Counted from the stretch's first letter, positions 37,061 through 48,680 are shown. The stretch is DNA of 64,000 nucleotides from Sarcophilus harrisii (GCF_902635505.1 NC_045429.1:427951669-428015668), one strand, 5' to 3'. Numbers and translations are program-made. The notes: generated by a model from the sequence alone, not told the origin.

Positions 37061-37492
37061 TTTAAAAGTGTAGATACAATCAGCACAGCCACAGTGTCAA
37101 TGCAGGAAGCATAAGAGGTCCTTCAAATGTGCTTTTGAAATTATATCCTGGAACAGAAGGTAGAAAACAAGACCATCTGTTCACCTTGATCACTTGATGT
37201 CATCACCTCTTGAGAGCAAATATCTATAAGGTGATTTTTTTTCTACAAGATACATATAAAAAGATCTCTTAGTAAGAATAATTTCATAAAAAGATGAACT
37301 AAATGCAGTTAAAATGGATGTTAGAACTTAAGTTTTCATATGATTGATGAGTGCCTGGTAAGTATAAATCTGAATGTGTCTCTCCTCAGTCCACATATAT
37401 CAAGTACAATGAACTAATATGGGAAGTGCCTAATAAACAAATGGTGAACAGGTGAATGAGTGAATGGATGAATGAATGAGTGATGAACAGTG

Positions 37493-37676
37493 TGATGCAG
37501 TAAAAACAAACAAGAGTTGGATTCAAAGACCTGGCTTCAGATCCTGACTCTCCTACCTGCTGTGTCATGTGGAGTAAATTGCTCCTCCTCCCTGGACCAC
37601 AGTTTTCTCATTTGTAAAATTAGGTAATTAGCTTTTATGATTCCTTCCAGTTCTAACTTTCTGGAATTCTATGAGT
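37493..37676 (+). repeat. MIR-type SINE
   Basis: GACCTGGCTTCAGATCC, CACAGTTTTCTCATTTG. Confidence 0.7.
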
Positions 37677-37679
37677 CAC

Positions 37680-38105
37680 AGGGTTTATTCTGAGAGTGGG
37701 TGTCTTCTTCAAAACTTTGGGTGAGGGTGAGGCTGTGTGTGGGGTGGGACCTCAGTTCTTAGGAACTATTCCCATTCCCTTCTCTCCGGAATGGAGTACT
37801 GGTGGATGTAAATGAATCAGTGTTCTGCCTAGTGACAGCAAGCTGCCCTGAGAGAAATAAACTGGTCAAAGAGCTTCCAGGATAGGAGGAAAACGGGGGA
37901 CAGCTCCTGCCCACTCATAACAAGAAAATAAGAGGAGATCAGCTCCTGGCCTAGATCAAAGTTTAAAGTACAAAGAGAAAAATGTGTTTAAGAAACCTGG
38001 TAGCAGGTTATAGTTGCCTCAGGGTAGGAAGAGGAGGTGTGGTTGGGAAGAGATTCCAGGCTTTACTCAGAGAATTGCATAGACTCACATGCCCTCTGTT
38101 TATAG
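37680..38105. other. Non-repetitive block, no gene recognised
   Basis: Relatively GC-rich single-copy-looking sequence between two MIRs. Includes TGAATCA (37813-37819), an AP-1-like variant. No ORF of note. Confidence 0.4.
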
Positions 38106-38114
38106 ATTCTTGAG

Positions 38115-38270
38115 ACCCACTTGTGGCCTGCTGGATAAAGGCCTAGACTAGGTATCCAAAACACCTGTATTCCAAATCTACCTCTGAGCCTCATTGTTGT
38201 GTGATCAGGAAAAATTTGCTTCATTTCCTTGAAGTGTGGTTTCCTTCTCTGTAAATGAAATATTATGTGT
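38115..38270 (+). repeat. MIR-like fragment
   Basis: CTGTATTCCAAATCTACC, TTCCTTGAAGTGTGGTTTCC. Confidence 0.5.
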
Positions 38271-39451
38271 CTGGGTTGACAGACAAGGGCTCAGTCATTG
38301 CTATATTTGAAGATATTGCCAGGTTTGGAGTCCTAAGAATTGGCAAAGATATTTCCTCCACCTGGCTTTCATTCGAGAGACAATGTGAACACCTTGGAGA
38401 GCTGATTTTAGGCTGTGACTACTCAACGATTAGTGTAATAATGAAAAGTCAAATAGAACATGGAGCCAAAAGCATGACCCCTTAGGAGATACTCCACTGG
38501 AAATAAATAAGTGCCAATAATGACCCTGTTATGTTTCACTCCATTTTTCTTGGTGGTAGTACTTATATACAAGAATATGTTGTCACTGCCTTGTACTAGC
38601 TTAGGATCCAATTGTTAAATTTTTAGAGTGTTTACACAAAGAAAATTGATATATGTTACAAGAAAATGATGGAGAAAGGTGTTAATCATGAAGATTCAAC
38701 TTAAAAGTGTGTTATGAGTATATGTCATCTATGTTCTATAGATATGATAAAGTTTAATTTTATATTTTATATACATGCCCAAATTTTATACATATAAATA
38801 CATATTAACTTATACATATGCACATACATATACACAAGCCCTTATCACCTATTTCCTGGACAGTTACAATAGTCTGCTGGAGGTTCTGGAGGTGCTATCC
38901 AATAGCAGTGGGAGACCAAAGAGGCAGAGGATATCTCCAATATGTTAATAATTCCAGGGCTAGAGTAAGCTTCCAAGATGAAGATATTTCTAAGCGATGA
39001 TAGCAAAAGTTTGGAATTCAACCAAATTCAAAGCTACAGTTTAGTCCTGGATTATTTAGTCCAAACTTATAATATTACAAGTAAGGAAACTGAAACCCAG
39101 AGCCAGTGACTCATTTAGAATCACATGGTTAAGACGCATTTTGCAAACCTTCAAGTTCTCTCTGTAAGGTGTTATTATTTTATTACAATAAATATGAATA
39201 ATTATTAGCACTTATATGTTACATGACTATTAATGATAATTAAAATACAAGTAGCCTAGAAAAGCAACGTTTTTCATCTTGGCAAGAATTATCTTATCCT
39301 ATAAGGTAGCTAACAAACTCAGTTTCTCCTTTTCTTACTTCTCAACTCCTCTCTCCTTATCTCTTTATCTTCTCTTCCTTTTTCTACTCCTCTCTTCCTC
39401 TGCTCAAGGTCCTGCCACAACTCTCCCCCTGGGCTCTCATACAGACACTCA

Positions 39452-39606
39452 TCCTAAGTACAGACAGAAATCTCTGCAGAAGAACCAGAGTGGGAGAGAA
39501 GCTAGGAGCAGGGTCACCTTTTGTAGGCCATGAGATCTAGCTCCCTAGGAGGAAGGGTGTCCTTCCCAATCTGTAGCACGTGTTGGACAATTCCTGACAT
39601 CCCTCA
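39452..39606 (-). pseudogene. Dead LCE copy 1: promoter and exon 1 remnant
   Basis: On the minus strand this aligns with the promoter and first exon of LCE-A: GATGTCAGGAATTGTCC, a TTGGGAAGGACACCCTTCC block, a decayed TATA box (TACAAAA, 39519-39525) and the exon core GGTTCTTCTGCAGAGA. The donor region reads AGGATGAGT instead of AAGGTGAGT, so the donor GT is disrupted by one extra base. The pyrimidine-rich intron start is also recognisable (about 39400-39450). No second exon is visible on its 3' side (below 39400), so the coding exon is lost or unrecognisable. Confidence 0.75.
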
Positions 39607-39670
39607 ATATTGCATACGTGAACATGTGTCAGTATTGGATCACTGAGTGACAAATCTCTAAACATTATAC

Positions 39671-39860
39671 GAGGGGTCCTCAAACTTTTTAAATAGGGGG
39701 CCAGTTCACTGTCCCTCAGACTGTTGGAGGGCGGGACTATAGTAAAAGCAAAAACTTTGTTTTGTGGGCCTTTAAATAAAGAAACTTCATAGCCCTGGGT
39801 GAGGGGGATAATCATCCTCAGCTGCCGCATCTGGCCCATGGGCCGTAGTTTAAGGACCTG
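39671..39860 (+). mobile_element. Short inverted-repeat DNA transposon (copy 1)
   Basis: About 190 bp with ends GAGGGGTCCTCAAACTTTTT and GTAGTTTAAGGACCTG. It is the reverse-orientation relative of 56520-56711. No transposase, so non-autonomous. Confidence 0.8.
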
Positions 39861-40082
39861 TGGACTTAGATAGGTGATGACACTGAGACCAGGAAATGTT
39901 GTTCCCAACATTACTTGGGCAATATATAGAATTATCAAAATTTGAATCAAGGTCCTGGATTACAAATCTAGTGTCCCTTTCATTACCCCAGATCATAGAA
40001 GCTCTGAAGTGTCTCCTCTGTGATTATCATGGTACTTTAAGAAGGCTGTATCATTTATTGAGGTTTCACCAAGAAGGTGAAG

Positions 40083-40295
40083 CAGCTATATGGCTTACAG
40101 GGTAGCATATGGCTGTTGGAGTCAGAAAGACCTGCCTGCATTGGAAACCTGTACTTATTGATTGTGTGACTCTGGGCACACTTAATGTCTCTGGACATTA
40201 GTTTCTTCATCTGTAAAATAGTTGTTGTGAGAATCAAATGAAATAATATGTGTAAAGCATTATTAAAATGTTAGCAATTATTTTTATTAAACGCA
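40083..40295 (+). repeat. THER1/MIR-type SINE
   Basis: GTGTGACTCTGGGCACAC, TTCATCTGTAAAATAG, GTTGTTGTGAGAATCAAATG. Confidence 0.8.
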
Positions 40296-40639
40296 ATAAT
40301 AATAATAATAAAACTGGGGGAATTCTGATGAAGTCCAACCATTGGGCAAGGGTTCTAACAGTTCCAGATCCAGAAATCCTATCCATTCCTGGCAATCTAC
40401 ATGTGTTCTCATGCTTTTGTTGTCCAAAAGGATAGATTTATTTCCGCTGACTATCTTACTCTATAGTGTCTTCCAAACCTATCCTTTTGAAGCACTCCCT
40501 TTAGTGATATCTTCTCTGACCTCAATACATCCCTTCTCTCAGTAATTCTACTTCCTGTTTTTCTATTCACTTTTCACTTTTATTCACTAAATACATATGT
40601 TTGGGTTTTTGAGCTAGGAATAATTAAACATCTTTCCCT

Positions 40640-40915
40640 CCATCTATCTAACAAACATTCTTTGAACACTTTTTAATAATGTATGTCTTTGTTCCTAGGA
40701 ATCCGGGAAATTGAAGAATGAATAAAACATAATTCCCACTCATAAGTAACTCACAGCTTAGTAGGGGGAGGACAAATACACAAATGATTATAATGCTACA
40801 TAGGGGAAGACGAATGCCAAAGAGTGATACTAACTATATGCTATCAGAGATTAGGGCAGGGAAAGATCAGTTCTAGTTGAGATAATCAGAAGAATGAAGG
40901 TAATATGAAGGAAAT
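40640..40915. repeat. Ancient interspersed repeat, unclassified
   Basis: TGAATAAAACATAATTCCC, AACTCACAGCTTAGTAGGG; same family as 31600. Confidence 0.45.
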
Positions 40916-41149
40916 CTTGACATATAAGATTTTTTGTCATATGTTTAAAATGATGCACCATCTCTTGTTACCTCCATAAAGTGACTGCTTTATGCTGTGT
41001 CTATATTTTGTCCTCTAATAATTGGATCTATTTTAGAAATGGTCCACAAAATAAAATTGTTTTGCTTTTTGTTTAAGAATTGTGAAACTTGAGATCAGCC
41101 TAGGGCCCAATTCAACAAGACCCCAGAGAATTCTCTCTTCCTCTCCTTT

Positions 41150-41151
41150 CT

Positions 41152-41210
<59 letters not shown>

Positions 41211-41244
41211 TTCCTCCCTCTCTCCTTCCTCCCTTCCTCTCTCT

Positions 41245-41278
<34 letters not shown>
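41150..41278 (+). repeat. (CT)n and (CA)n compound microsatellite
   Basis: A long CT run (to about 41208), a mixed CCT tract, then (AC)n at 41250-41277. Confidence 0.95.
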
Positions 41279-41280
<2 letters not shown>

Positions 41281-41399
41281 CTTTAGAATAAGAATAAATT
41301 TAGTTTGATTCAATTCAACAAGCATGGATTTTATTATCAACTATAGGCTCAGACATTATGGATGGCATTCAAAGACAAATGGAATGTCCTCAGGAAGTT

Positions 41400-41830
41400 C
41401 ACATTTTATCACCATGAAACCAAGAAATCAATAGCTTTTATTGGATTACAGGATTTGAGTTGAAGAGTGAACTCTCAGGTAAGGGGCCACCATCTACCAA
41501 TGCAGGTCATTCTTTTTTCAGCAACATACTGTTTTATAAAGCTGCCTAGAGAACCAAAAATGTAAAGAATCTGTTCAAGATCCTGCAGCACACAGGTGTC
41601 CAAAAATAGAATTTGAACTTTGAGGGCAGCTCTCCATCCCTTAAACTACTCCTATAGATCTAGAAGGGAAAAAAATGTATTAGTTATCTCATCCAAAATC
41701 TTATTATTACAAGTAAGGAAACTGAAGCCCCGAGAAATGATGTGTTTTACTTGAGTTCCCCAACTCATCAATGGGAACACGGGGCTATGAAGCCAATCTC
41801 TTCCAATTCAATGTTTCTTCATGCTACCTC
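41400..41830 (-). repeat. Two MIR-like fragments
   Basis: Reverse features around 41570-41635 and 41705-41790 (AAGTAAGGAAACTGAAGCC). Confidence 0.5.
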
Positions 41831-42404
41831 CCATACTTTCTGATTTGTGAAACATCTATGACCCAGCTAGGATAAATTAAGACATCTTTGGATACCTCCT
41901 AGCTTCCTCCCATCCTAGCCTATAGTCATCCAGACCAGTCACCTTATCCACCCATACTTCCCAAATGACTTCACCACATTATATGCATATTCTTTCTCTG
42001 TTTCTCTTTAGTTTCTGTCTCTGTTAAGTTCAAAGGAAGGGAGGGACTGTCACCAAAAATGTTTAGAGCAAAAAATTGAAGAAATCAAATTCATTTTGTT
42101 ATAATCTAGCAAAAATGGTCTTTTTCTCTTTTGTGGGGGGTGTCTTTTTAGCAATGTTCAAAATGGATTATGTTTTTGTCTCTAATACTATCTGTGTGTC
42201 TCTTTCTCTGTCCCTCAGTATATGTCTCTTTCTTTGTTTTTCTGTCTTTCTCATTGTCTCTCTTATGCACATGTACCCAAGCAAACAAATCAAAAGAGCA
42301 GCCTCTATCCTTCCCCTTTTCCATGCCAAAAGGGTAAGAACAAACAAGAACCCGGGTTATTATAAAGAATCATCACATGCTTAATGAGGAAGTTGAAAAA
42401 AGTT

Positions 42405-42480
42405 GCCCTTGAAGTCCTGGTCAATTTTAAATTTGTGACATGGTGATACTGCTACATAAAGGAAGGGGTGTAGACCAGCA
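42405..42480 (+). repeat. Local duplication unit 1
   Basis: About 75-85 bp, similar to 43385-43470 (TCAATTTTAAATTTGTGACATGG vs its partner), with TACATAAAG and TAGACCAGCAGTTC. Confidence 0.6.
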
Positions 42481-42599
42481 GTTCCCTGGTTATGAAGTAT
42501 AATGATACTGATGGTCATGATGTTGCAAATGAAAACAATAATTATCTAGTGAGATAAAGTATGTATATAAAATGCTTTGTAAACCTTTAATATTTTCTA

Positions 42600-42990
42600 T
42601 GAGTATTTTTCTATGATGAAAAGGATAACAGTGGCAAAGATGATGGTAGCAAAAGTTTGTCCTGCTTGTCACTTACTCCCCATCCAACAGTCAGTTATTA
42701 TTTCTATTTAGTACAAAGTCCAGGCTTAAACTTTCAGGAAAGCTTTGAGACTTCACATAATGGTTTGGGTAAAAGTGAGTAGGAGTCAGTGGGTTAGATT
42801 GAGATTAGTATATTCTGTGGGGTGGAGAAAAGAAGATGCCTGAAGTACATTCTCCAGGTCATGATGATTTTATTGAGGGATGATGTTCCCGTTGAGATAT
42901 GAGACAAGTTGACAGTATGCAAAAAGGTCAAATGAAAGTGAAAATACTGGAGGTCAATAATTGAGGGTAAGAAAACCCAGAGTAAGGGCA
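42600..42990 (+). repeat. Paralogous 5'-flank segment B
   Basis: Partner of 32440-32800, about 3 kb upstream of the dead LCE promoter at 39.6 kb, in the same relative orientation. Confidence 0.6.
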
Positions 42991-43384
42991 GCAAAAAGCT
43001 ACTGATTCTATAATCTGGGTAGAAAAGACTATTATCTACTTCAAGAATGGGATTTGCTCCCATTGTGTATGGGAACTGTAAAGAAGCTATACTTAGCCTG
43101 TCATGTGTCTCTTTCTGTGCATGATTCCATTGTTGAGGAAAGGGTTTTCTTTAAACATGTCCTTTATGTTTGGGGAATAGGGGGAAGAGCTAATGAGTCA
43201 GGGCATCTTTTACCATACCTAGATTCAGACAGATCAACATGAATCCTCTAGTCTTGTCCCTTCTAACAATTCTACCCCTCCCTTACTTTGAACTAGCTGG
43301 AATTTTGGTGGCTACCTCTTTGATAAAGGGATGGAATCTTTGACTTTTATCTTACTTGTCAGTGTCTGTATGATCTCTTTAAGA

Positions 43385-43470
43385 GTTCCCTGTGAGGTCC
43401 TTATCAACTTTAAATCTATGACATAGTGATTCTGTTATATAAAGGAGGAGCTTTAGACCAGCAGTTCACT
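43385..43470 (+). repeat. Local duplication unit 2 with TATA-like motif
   Basis: Partner of 42405-42480; carries TATATAAAG followed by TAGACCAGCAGTTCAC. It could be a promoter remnant of another epidermal gene, but no coding exon was found. Confidence 0.5.
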
Positions 43471-43499
43471 ACCAAAGCCTGGGCTCCCCTAATTATTTT

Positions 43500-44185
43500 A
43501 TTTCTTTGGAAGTACCTCCTTCATTATTGAGCTAATCATTGCTCTGGGTCTGGTAATGTTTGTCATTTTTTGCTAGTGAAGGTTGTCTTCAATATAACCT
43601 TATTATTACTTATTTATTACAAAATTGGGTTAAAAAATAAATAGCAAGTGTGTGTACTGGGGGTTGTTAAATAGGCAGACATAACTGTCAATTACTTTAT
43701 TTCCCTCCTATGTGTGTGGTAGGATACTGAACAGTTCACTCCTCTTGGGATGTGACTTTTTCTCTAGCCACTCCCTCAGCTCATGTTTTTTCTGATTGTC
43801 TAATCAGAGAAGTAGTGACTGTGCCTGGCTCACCAACCTACCTTTCTATAAGGCTATTGATTCCTTGTATATTTAGAGAAATCCCAGTGAATGTATTCTT
43901 TCTATTCTTCGAAGATATTAAAATAAACCAATTGTTTCTATCTCTTCTCTAATTGTGAGCCCCCAGACAGAAATCTTACTCTAGCAAACAAAACAATTTT
44001 AATCCCTCCCTCCTGATTCTTTCTTAATCTAACTTTCCCTCTTCCCAACAGGGAAGTTTAGTCTTCCCAACACTAAAGCCAAAGCACTAATACAGAGTTT
44101 AATAGTTAAACCAGGATTTCAATAAACTAGAAATTAAGGCAAATTTAGACAGAAGTACTTCCAAAGACCCATTTAATTAGTTTTT
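43500..44185. other. Intergenic, no gene recognised
   Basis: No named repeat or coding family. An L2-like scrap is possible at about 43745-43950. Confidence 0.35.
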
Positions 44186-44188
44186 TAT

Positions 44189-44415
44189 TATTACTCTGTT
44201 GTGTCTGATTCTCTGTGACTTCATTTGGGTTTTCTTGGCAAAGATATTGGAGCAGTTCCTTTTGCAATCAATTTTACAAATGATGGAACTGAGACAAACA
44301 AGGGTTAAATGACTTGCCCAGGTCACGTAATTAGTAAAGAGGTGAGGCTGTATTTGAACTCAGGATGATGTCTTTCTAATCCTAGAACTAACATTTATTC
44401 ATTCATTTTGCCACC
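44189..44415 (-). repeat. MAR1 SINE
   Basis: Reverse: TGTTGTGTCTGATTCTC, CTTGGCAAAGATATTGGAG, TGACTTGCCCAGGTCACG. Confidence 0.85.
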
Positions 44416-44484
44416 TTCCTGGATTAGCTAGTCATTGAGAAAGACAGAGCACTCTCTTTTCCCAGAAATTATGGAAAATTTATG

Positions 44485-45120
44485 TGGATATAAGGCTCTG
44501 TACTACATTAACAACAAGATTATGTGATGATCAATTATGATAGATTTAACTCTTCTCAGTAATGCAGTGATCCAAGACAAGTTGATGGAAAATGCCATCC
44601 ACATCCAGAGAGAGAACTATGGAGACTAAAAGTGAAATGAAGCATACTATTTTCTTTTTTTTTCATTTTTTTATTATAGCGTTTTATTTACAAGATATAT
44701 GCATGGGTAATTTTTCAACATTGACCCTTGCAAAAACTTCTGTTTCAACTTTTCCCCTCCTTCCCTCCACTCTCTCTCCTAGATGGCAGGTAGTCCCATA
44801 CATGTTAAATATATTAAAGTATATATAAAATACAATATATGTATACATATTTATACAGTTATCTTGAAGCATACTATTTTCACCTTTTTGTTGTTTGTTT
44901 TTTCTTTCTTGTGTTTTTTTCTTTTGTTCTGATTTTTTCACAGCATAACACATTTAGAAATATGTTTTAAATGATTATATGTATATAACCTATATCAGAT
45001 TGCTCACTGTCTTGAAGAGGAGGGAGATAAGGAATGGGAGGAGAATAAATCTGGAACACAAAATCTTACAAAAATAAAAAAAAGGAAACTATCTTTACAT
45101 TTAATTGGAAAAATAAAATA
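44485..45120 (+). mobile_element. L1 3' end, host of a nested L1
   Basis: Forward L1 ORF2 end and 3' UTR (AACAAGATTATGTGATGATC; CACATCCAGAGAGAGAAC), interrupted at 44655-44865. Confidence 0.85.
44655..44865 (-). mobile_element. Nested L1 3' end with 16-bp duplication
   Basis: Reverse 211-bp L1 tail inserted in the forward L1. A perfect duplication, GAAGCATACTATTTTC, lies at 44639-44654 and 44866-44881. Confidence 0.92.
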
Positions 45121-45489
45121 CTATTGAGATAAAAAGGCTTTGTACTATGGATTAGAATAAGGTCATACTCATAAAGACACTTGTTTCAGCTCTTTGCCAA
45201 TATCAGCTTCCACATCCTGTTATCTGGCTCCTCCCAAACACATCTATTGATTATTGTTTCCTTCTGTCTTCAGTCTCAAGGTTGAAAAGAGATTCAGATT
45301 TGTTTAGATTTTGATGGCTTAGAATGAATGTAAATAGTGATTTTTTTTCCTGGACAAAAACTCTGAGGGTCTTTTCCTCCCCCGTTGGTATTTTTTTTCA
45401 TCTCTATTCTTACCTAACTCATAGTCATTGAATAGGCATTGCTTCAGACAAATTGGGATCTTGGAAAGATCTTAATTTAGAAAGGCCGA

Positions 45490-45640
45490 TGTTATCCATC
45501 ATGTCCAAGGTTATCACCAGTCATCTTTGACTTCAGTGACTCACCACTGAATTTCAATGACTCTGGAAAAACGAGTGAGGATGATGACTTTGCACAACTC
45601 TGTCCCATTCAAATCCAGTTCATCAATAAGACCATTTATT
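45490..45640 (-). repeat. Unclassified marsupial repeat (family X)
   Basis: Reverse copy of the family seen at 62050-62600 (TTTGCACAACTCTGTCCCATT, CTGAATTTCAATGACTC). Confidence 0.55.
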
Positions 45641-46010
45641 CTCTTCAAGAATGAAAGAATACAACAACAAAGAGATTGAAATTCTTCCCCACTTCTCTGT
45701 TTGGTTTTCTAAAAGTGCTACTTGTACTAGCCCTTTTCCACAAATTCTTTGCTACCAAAAACCAAACATTTTTTGCATCTGGGGGACCTGTCCCCCTCTA
45801 AAAGTCACAGCAAGCTGGAAAATGACCATGGAATGGAAACCTCATAATCACATATCTTAATTATCCTCTAAAATATCAAGTCTTACCAGCCTCTAAATGC
45901 CATTTATACATTCCCAAAGGTTCTTTATGCAGAAAGTTCACAGAATTCACAATGAAGAAAGCCATCTTTGAAGTCTGAGTGAACCCTTTATAAGCAGAAA
46001 GCTAGCTAGC
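45640..46010. other. Intergenic, no gene recognised
   Basis: No repeat or coding family recognised. Confidence 0.35.
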
Positions 46011-46014
46011 TAAT

Positions 46015-46205
46015 GGAGTTTTCAAGGTTTTAGGGATACTTTCCCAGATAGAATGTTGGACTTGAGTCAAGAGATCTGAGTTCAAGTATGGTCTCTGACA
46101 TTCCCTTACTAGTTGAATATTCATGACCCAGTGACTTAATTTCTTTGACCTCCATCTCCTTCCTGAAATCTTAGGGTTGTTAGAAGGAAGGCACTTTTTA
46201 AAAAG
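46015..46205 (+). repeat. MIR/THER1-type SINE fragment
   Basis: TTGAGTCAAGAGATCTGAG, TGACCCAGTGACTTAATTTC. Confidence 0.6.
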
Positions 46206-46209
46206 TTGA

Positions 46210-47285
46210 AACTTTAAATAACTGACAAGTCTTGCTGTTTTTATTGTTGAGCAAACAAAAATGCACGAGGAACATATTTTAGAGAGCAACTATCATCTTA
46301 GCATGTATTAACTTACAAACATATGATATTGCTTTGTAGTTTTAGTAAAGTAGATCTAGCTTCTCTTTGATGAGAGAACTTGAGGGAAGGGGTGACAAAA
46401 AAAGTTCAAGAGATTTGGGTAATTATTACTTTATTAATCATGCCAGCAGGTAATAAAAGAGGATAGTAGAACTCTCAAATGCCAAAGACCTCTCATGGAA
46501 CCATTCAATGCTTACAAATGTCCCTGAAAGAGTGGGTGTTACTGAGAGTGGCAACCAATTCTGATTAATTTACAAGTGATGAGAAAATGAACATTATAAT
46601 GAGAGGTGGGATTAGTCTAATGGAAATCTGAAGAAATATGACTCTGATTATTCAGAATAAAAGACCTCTGTACACCTGTATCATCAGTCCATCTAGAATA
46701 ATGTACAAAAAAAGGGGAAATCCATTTCTATCCAGATCTATCTGACTAAATCACAATGGACCAGACTCCATTAATTCACATAAACTAAAATTTCTTTATG
46801 TTTTAATCTCAATTTTCCAGTTGGGTTAGTTTCACCAAAGCTTTCATCTTATTATGAAACCTGTATTTCAAAGTCTGCCCACTGATTGGACTTATTTCTA
46901 AATGAGAAAAATAAAGTGGGAAAACCTTAGTCCTAATTTGATTATTGGAAATTAATAAAAGAGAGAAATAATCATTTATCTCAAAGTTGAAAATATATAG
47001 AGAGGTCTAGAGCATGGACAAGATTTAAAGAGGTGGTAGAACAGGGAAATGGGGTCTGAATAGGGGAATGTGGTGGAGGGAAGAGGCACTTGGATATTGA
47101 GATCTGGAAGGCAAAAGAGGGACCTAATTTTCCTTGGATGAAAAGCTGCATCTGATGAAAAGAAGGAAGAGGCATGAGGCAAGGGGACAGATGTTGATGG
47201 ACCTCTGCCCTGATATGGCAGAACTAGTGCAAAGAGGGAAAGGATAGGAAAAACTGACATACTCCATATTTATTACATCTTGAAT
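46210..47285. other. Intergenic, no gene recognised
   Basis: AT-rich to about 46980, then purine-rich to the dead LCE exon. No gene signal. Confidence 0.35.
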
Positions 47286-47289
47286 GATT

Positions 47290-47385
47290 CCCTAGCCAAG
47301 GCTGTCACGATGCTGATTTTGCTGGCAGGATATTTCTGGGTGATTTCAGTAATTATGAAGTAGAGGGACTTTTCAGATATACAAA
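47290..47385 (-). pseudogene. Dead LCE copy 2: exon 2 remnant with internal deletion
   Basis: On the minus strand, ATATCCTGCCAGCAAAATC matches the start of the LCE CDS, with the start ATG changed to ATA. After about eight codons the sequence jumps to GTGACAGCCTTGGCTAGG, which matches the LCE-A 3' UTR just after the stop. Nearly all the coding region is therefore deleted. The acceptor is also lost. The flanking intron side (to about 47385) still resembles LCE-A. No first exon is found between here and the LCE-B polyadenylation signal. Confidence 0.75.
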
Positions 47386-47898
47386 CTCATTCTAAGAAGC
47401 CTTTTTTACCTCTATTCAATATTACTTCCTAAAGTAAGCCCTGTTCCTCCAAATTGTCTGCTCCTAAGCAGCAGGCTGGAATGGGGGAGGAGACTCTTCT
47501 TAGCCTTTCCTTCTTCATGATCTGTATGTTTTCTCTCTATTGTTCACAATCTCTGATTTTTCCCAATAAGTCTTTTACTTCATGAAATGAGTGGTCCTCA
47601 AAATCTAGAACCCCCTTTGACCCTCTCTCTTTTCCATGGGATCTGCCCTAGGAAGCTTCTTCTATTGGGGGAGTGTACTGCTCACAATCAACCAATTTTC
47701 AGTTTCATAAAACATACACTGATATTCGATGTCTTCTTGGGTCTAAATAGAGAGAAATTTCTGGGCAAGCACTGCCCAGCAGTATCTGAGGCGGGCATAA
47801 AGCAAGGGCATTGGGGTCAGGGCATATAACCAGAAGGGAGACTTTAGCTGTAAAAGAATAAGAACAGAAAATAGGAGACAATTGTGATATGATAGAGC

Positions 47899-47904
47899 TT
47901 TATT
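47899..47904 (-). other. LCE: LCE-B polyadenylation signal AATAAA
   Basis: AATAAA lies in the context GCAACAATAAAGCTC on the minus strand, 222 bases beyond the stop. The context matches copy A. Confidence 0.83.
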
Positions 47905-48125
47905 GTTGCGTGAAACAGATGAAGTAGAGATGGTAGAGTTCAAGTTTGAGATCTAGAATTTTGAAATAAGATGAAACAGTCCTCCTCGACTCTCTCAGGC
48001 TTCTGAAGATATCCTATCAGCTCAGATCCCAGGGAGAAAATAAAGAGAAAGATCTAGGAGCAAAAAAAAGATGGGAGAATTGCCTCTTCATTCTTCCAAC
48101 TCAGAACTTGGCTAAGGACACAGAA

Positions 48126-48407
48126 TCAGCAGCAGCCCCCAGAGCTCCCATCACAATCCCCAGACTGTTGGTTGAATCCACTTCCACTGTCACAGTGGTC
48201 AGAGCTCCGGTGCCTGCATCGATGGGATCTCCTGTTATGATGGGAAAAGAGGCAGCAGCCACTCTCAGAACCCACACTGCTGCATCCTCCAGAGCTGGAT
48301 CCACAGCCAGAAGTGATAGGAGGAGGGCATGAAGCTTGGGGAGGGGACTTGGGGGTCTGGCATTTGGGAGGGGGCTGGCACTGCTGCTGGTTTTGCTGGC
48401 AGGACAT
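48126..48407 (-). CDS. LCE: Late cornified envelope protein, copy B (93 aa)
   Basis: It starts [16 protein letters not shown] and ends [13 protein letters not shown]. Domain order is as in copy A: a Gln/Pro/Lys N-terminus to residue 33, Gly/Ser/Cys 34-52, a basic His/Arg segment 55-67 ([12 protein letters not shown]), then a short Gly/Ser/Cys tail. There are 13 Cys, including a C51-C52 pair and C64 inside the basic segment that A and C lack. The open frame extends 20 codons further upstream, but those codons lie partly in the intron; the family-conserved ATG at 48405-48407, 20 nt after the acceptor, is the start. The role is by family: a structural cornified-envelope precursor cross-linked by transglutaminases. 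It is the most diverged of the three genes and lies head-to-head with copy C. Confidence 0.92.
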   Translation of the reverse strand: MSCQQNQQQCQPPPKCQTPKSPPQASCPPPITSGCGSSSGGCSSVGSESGCCLFSHHNRRSHRCRHRSSDHCDSGSGFNQQSGDCDGSSGGCC

Positions 48408-48660
48408 CTTGGGTAAATTCAGTAATCCTAGAAGATAATGGAGAAACTTAGAAGGTACAAGAAACACAGATTCACTTAGGATTAATAGACACTCTAAACT
48501 ATATCAAGAATACACTAACACCCAATTAGAGAAGACTTAAGAAATTCATTGTTTGCTAACTCCCTGTAGCTCATAATTTTTCAAGCAGACAATGAGCTTT
48601 GAACTAATTCACATATTGACTATTCATTAGCATGTCAATTGAATATGTGATATAGAATTA

Positions 48661-48680
48661 AGTAAATTATGCAGAATCTC
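48661..48680 (-). promoter_or_regulatory. Conserved intronic element, LCE-B
   Basis: GAGATTCTGCATAATTTA on the minus strand, in an intron that is otherwise largely diverged from A and C. Confidence 0.55.

Noticed and set aside
37680-38105. Possible missing exon 2 of the dead LCE at 39.5 kb
   Set aside because: No trace of the LCE N-terminal codons (CTGGCAGGACAT on the plus strand) or Gly/Ser/Cys repeats was found here.
41033-41340. Cys/Val and Arg/Glu repeat frames
   Set aside because: Translations of (CA)n and (CT)n microsatellites.
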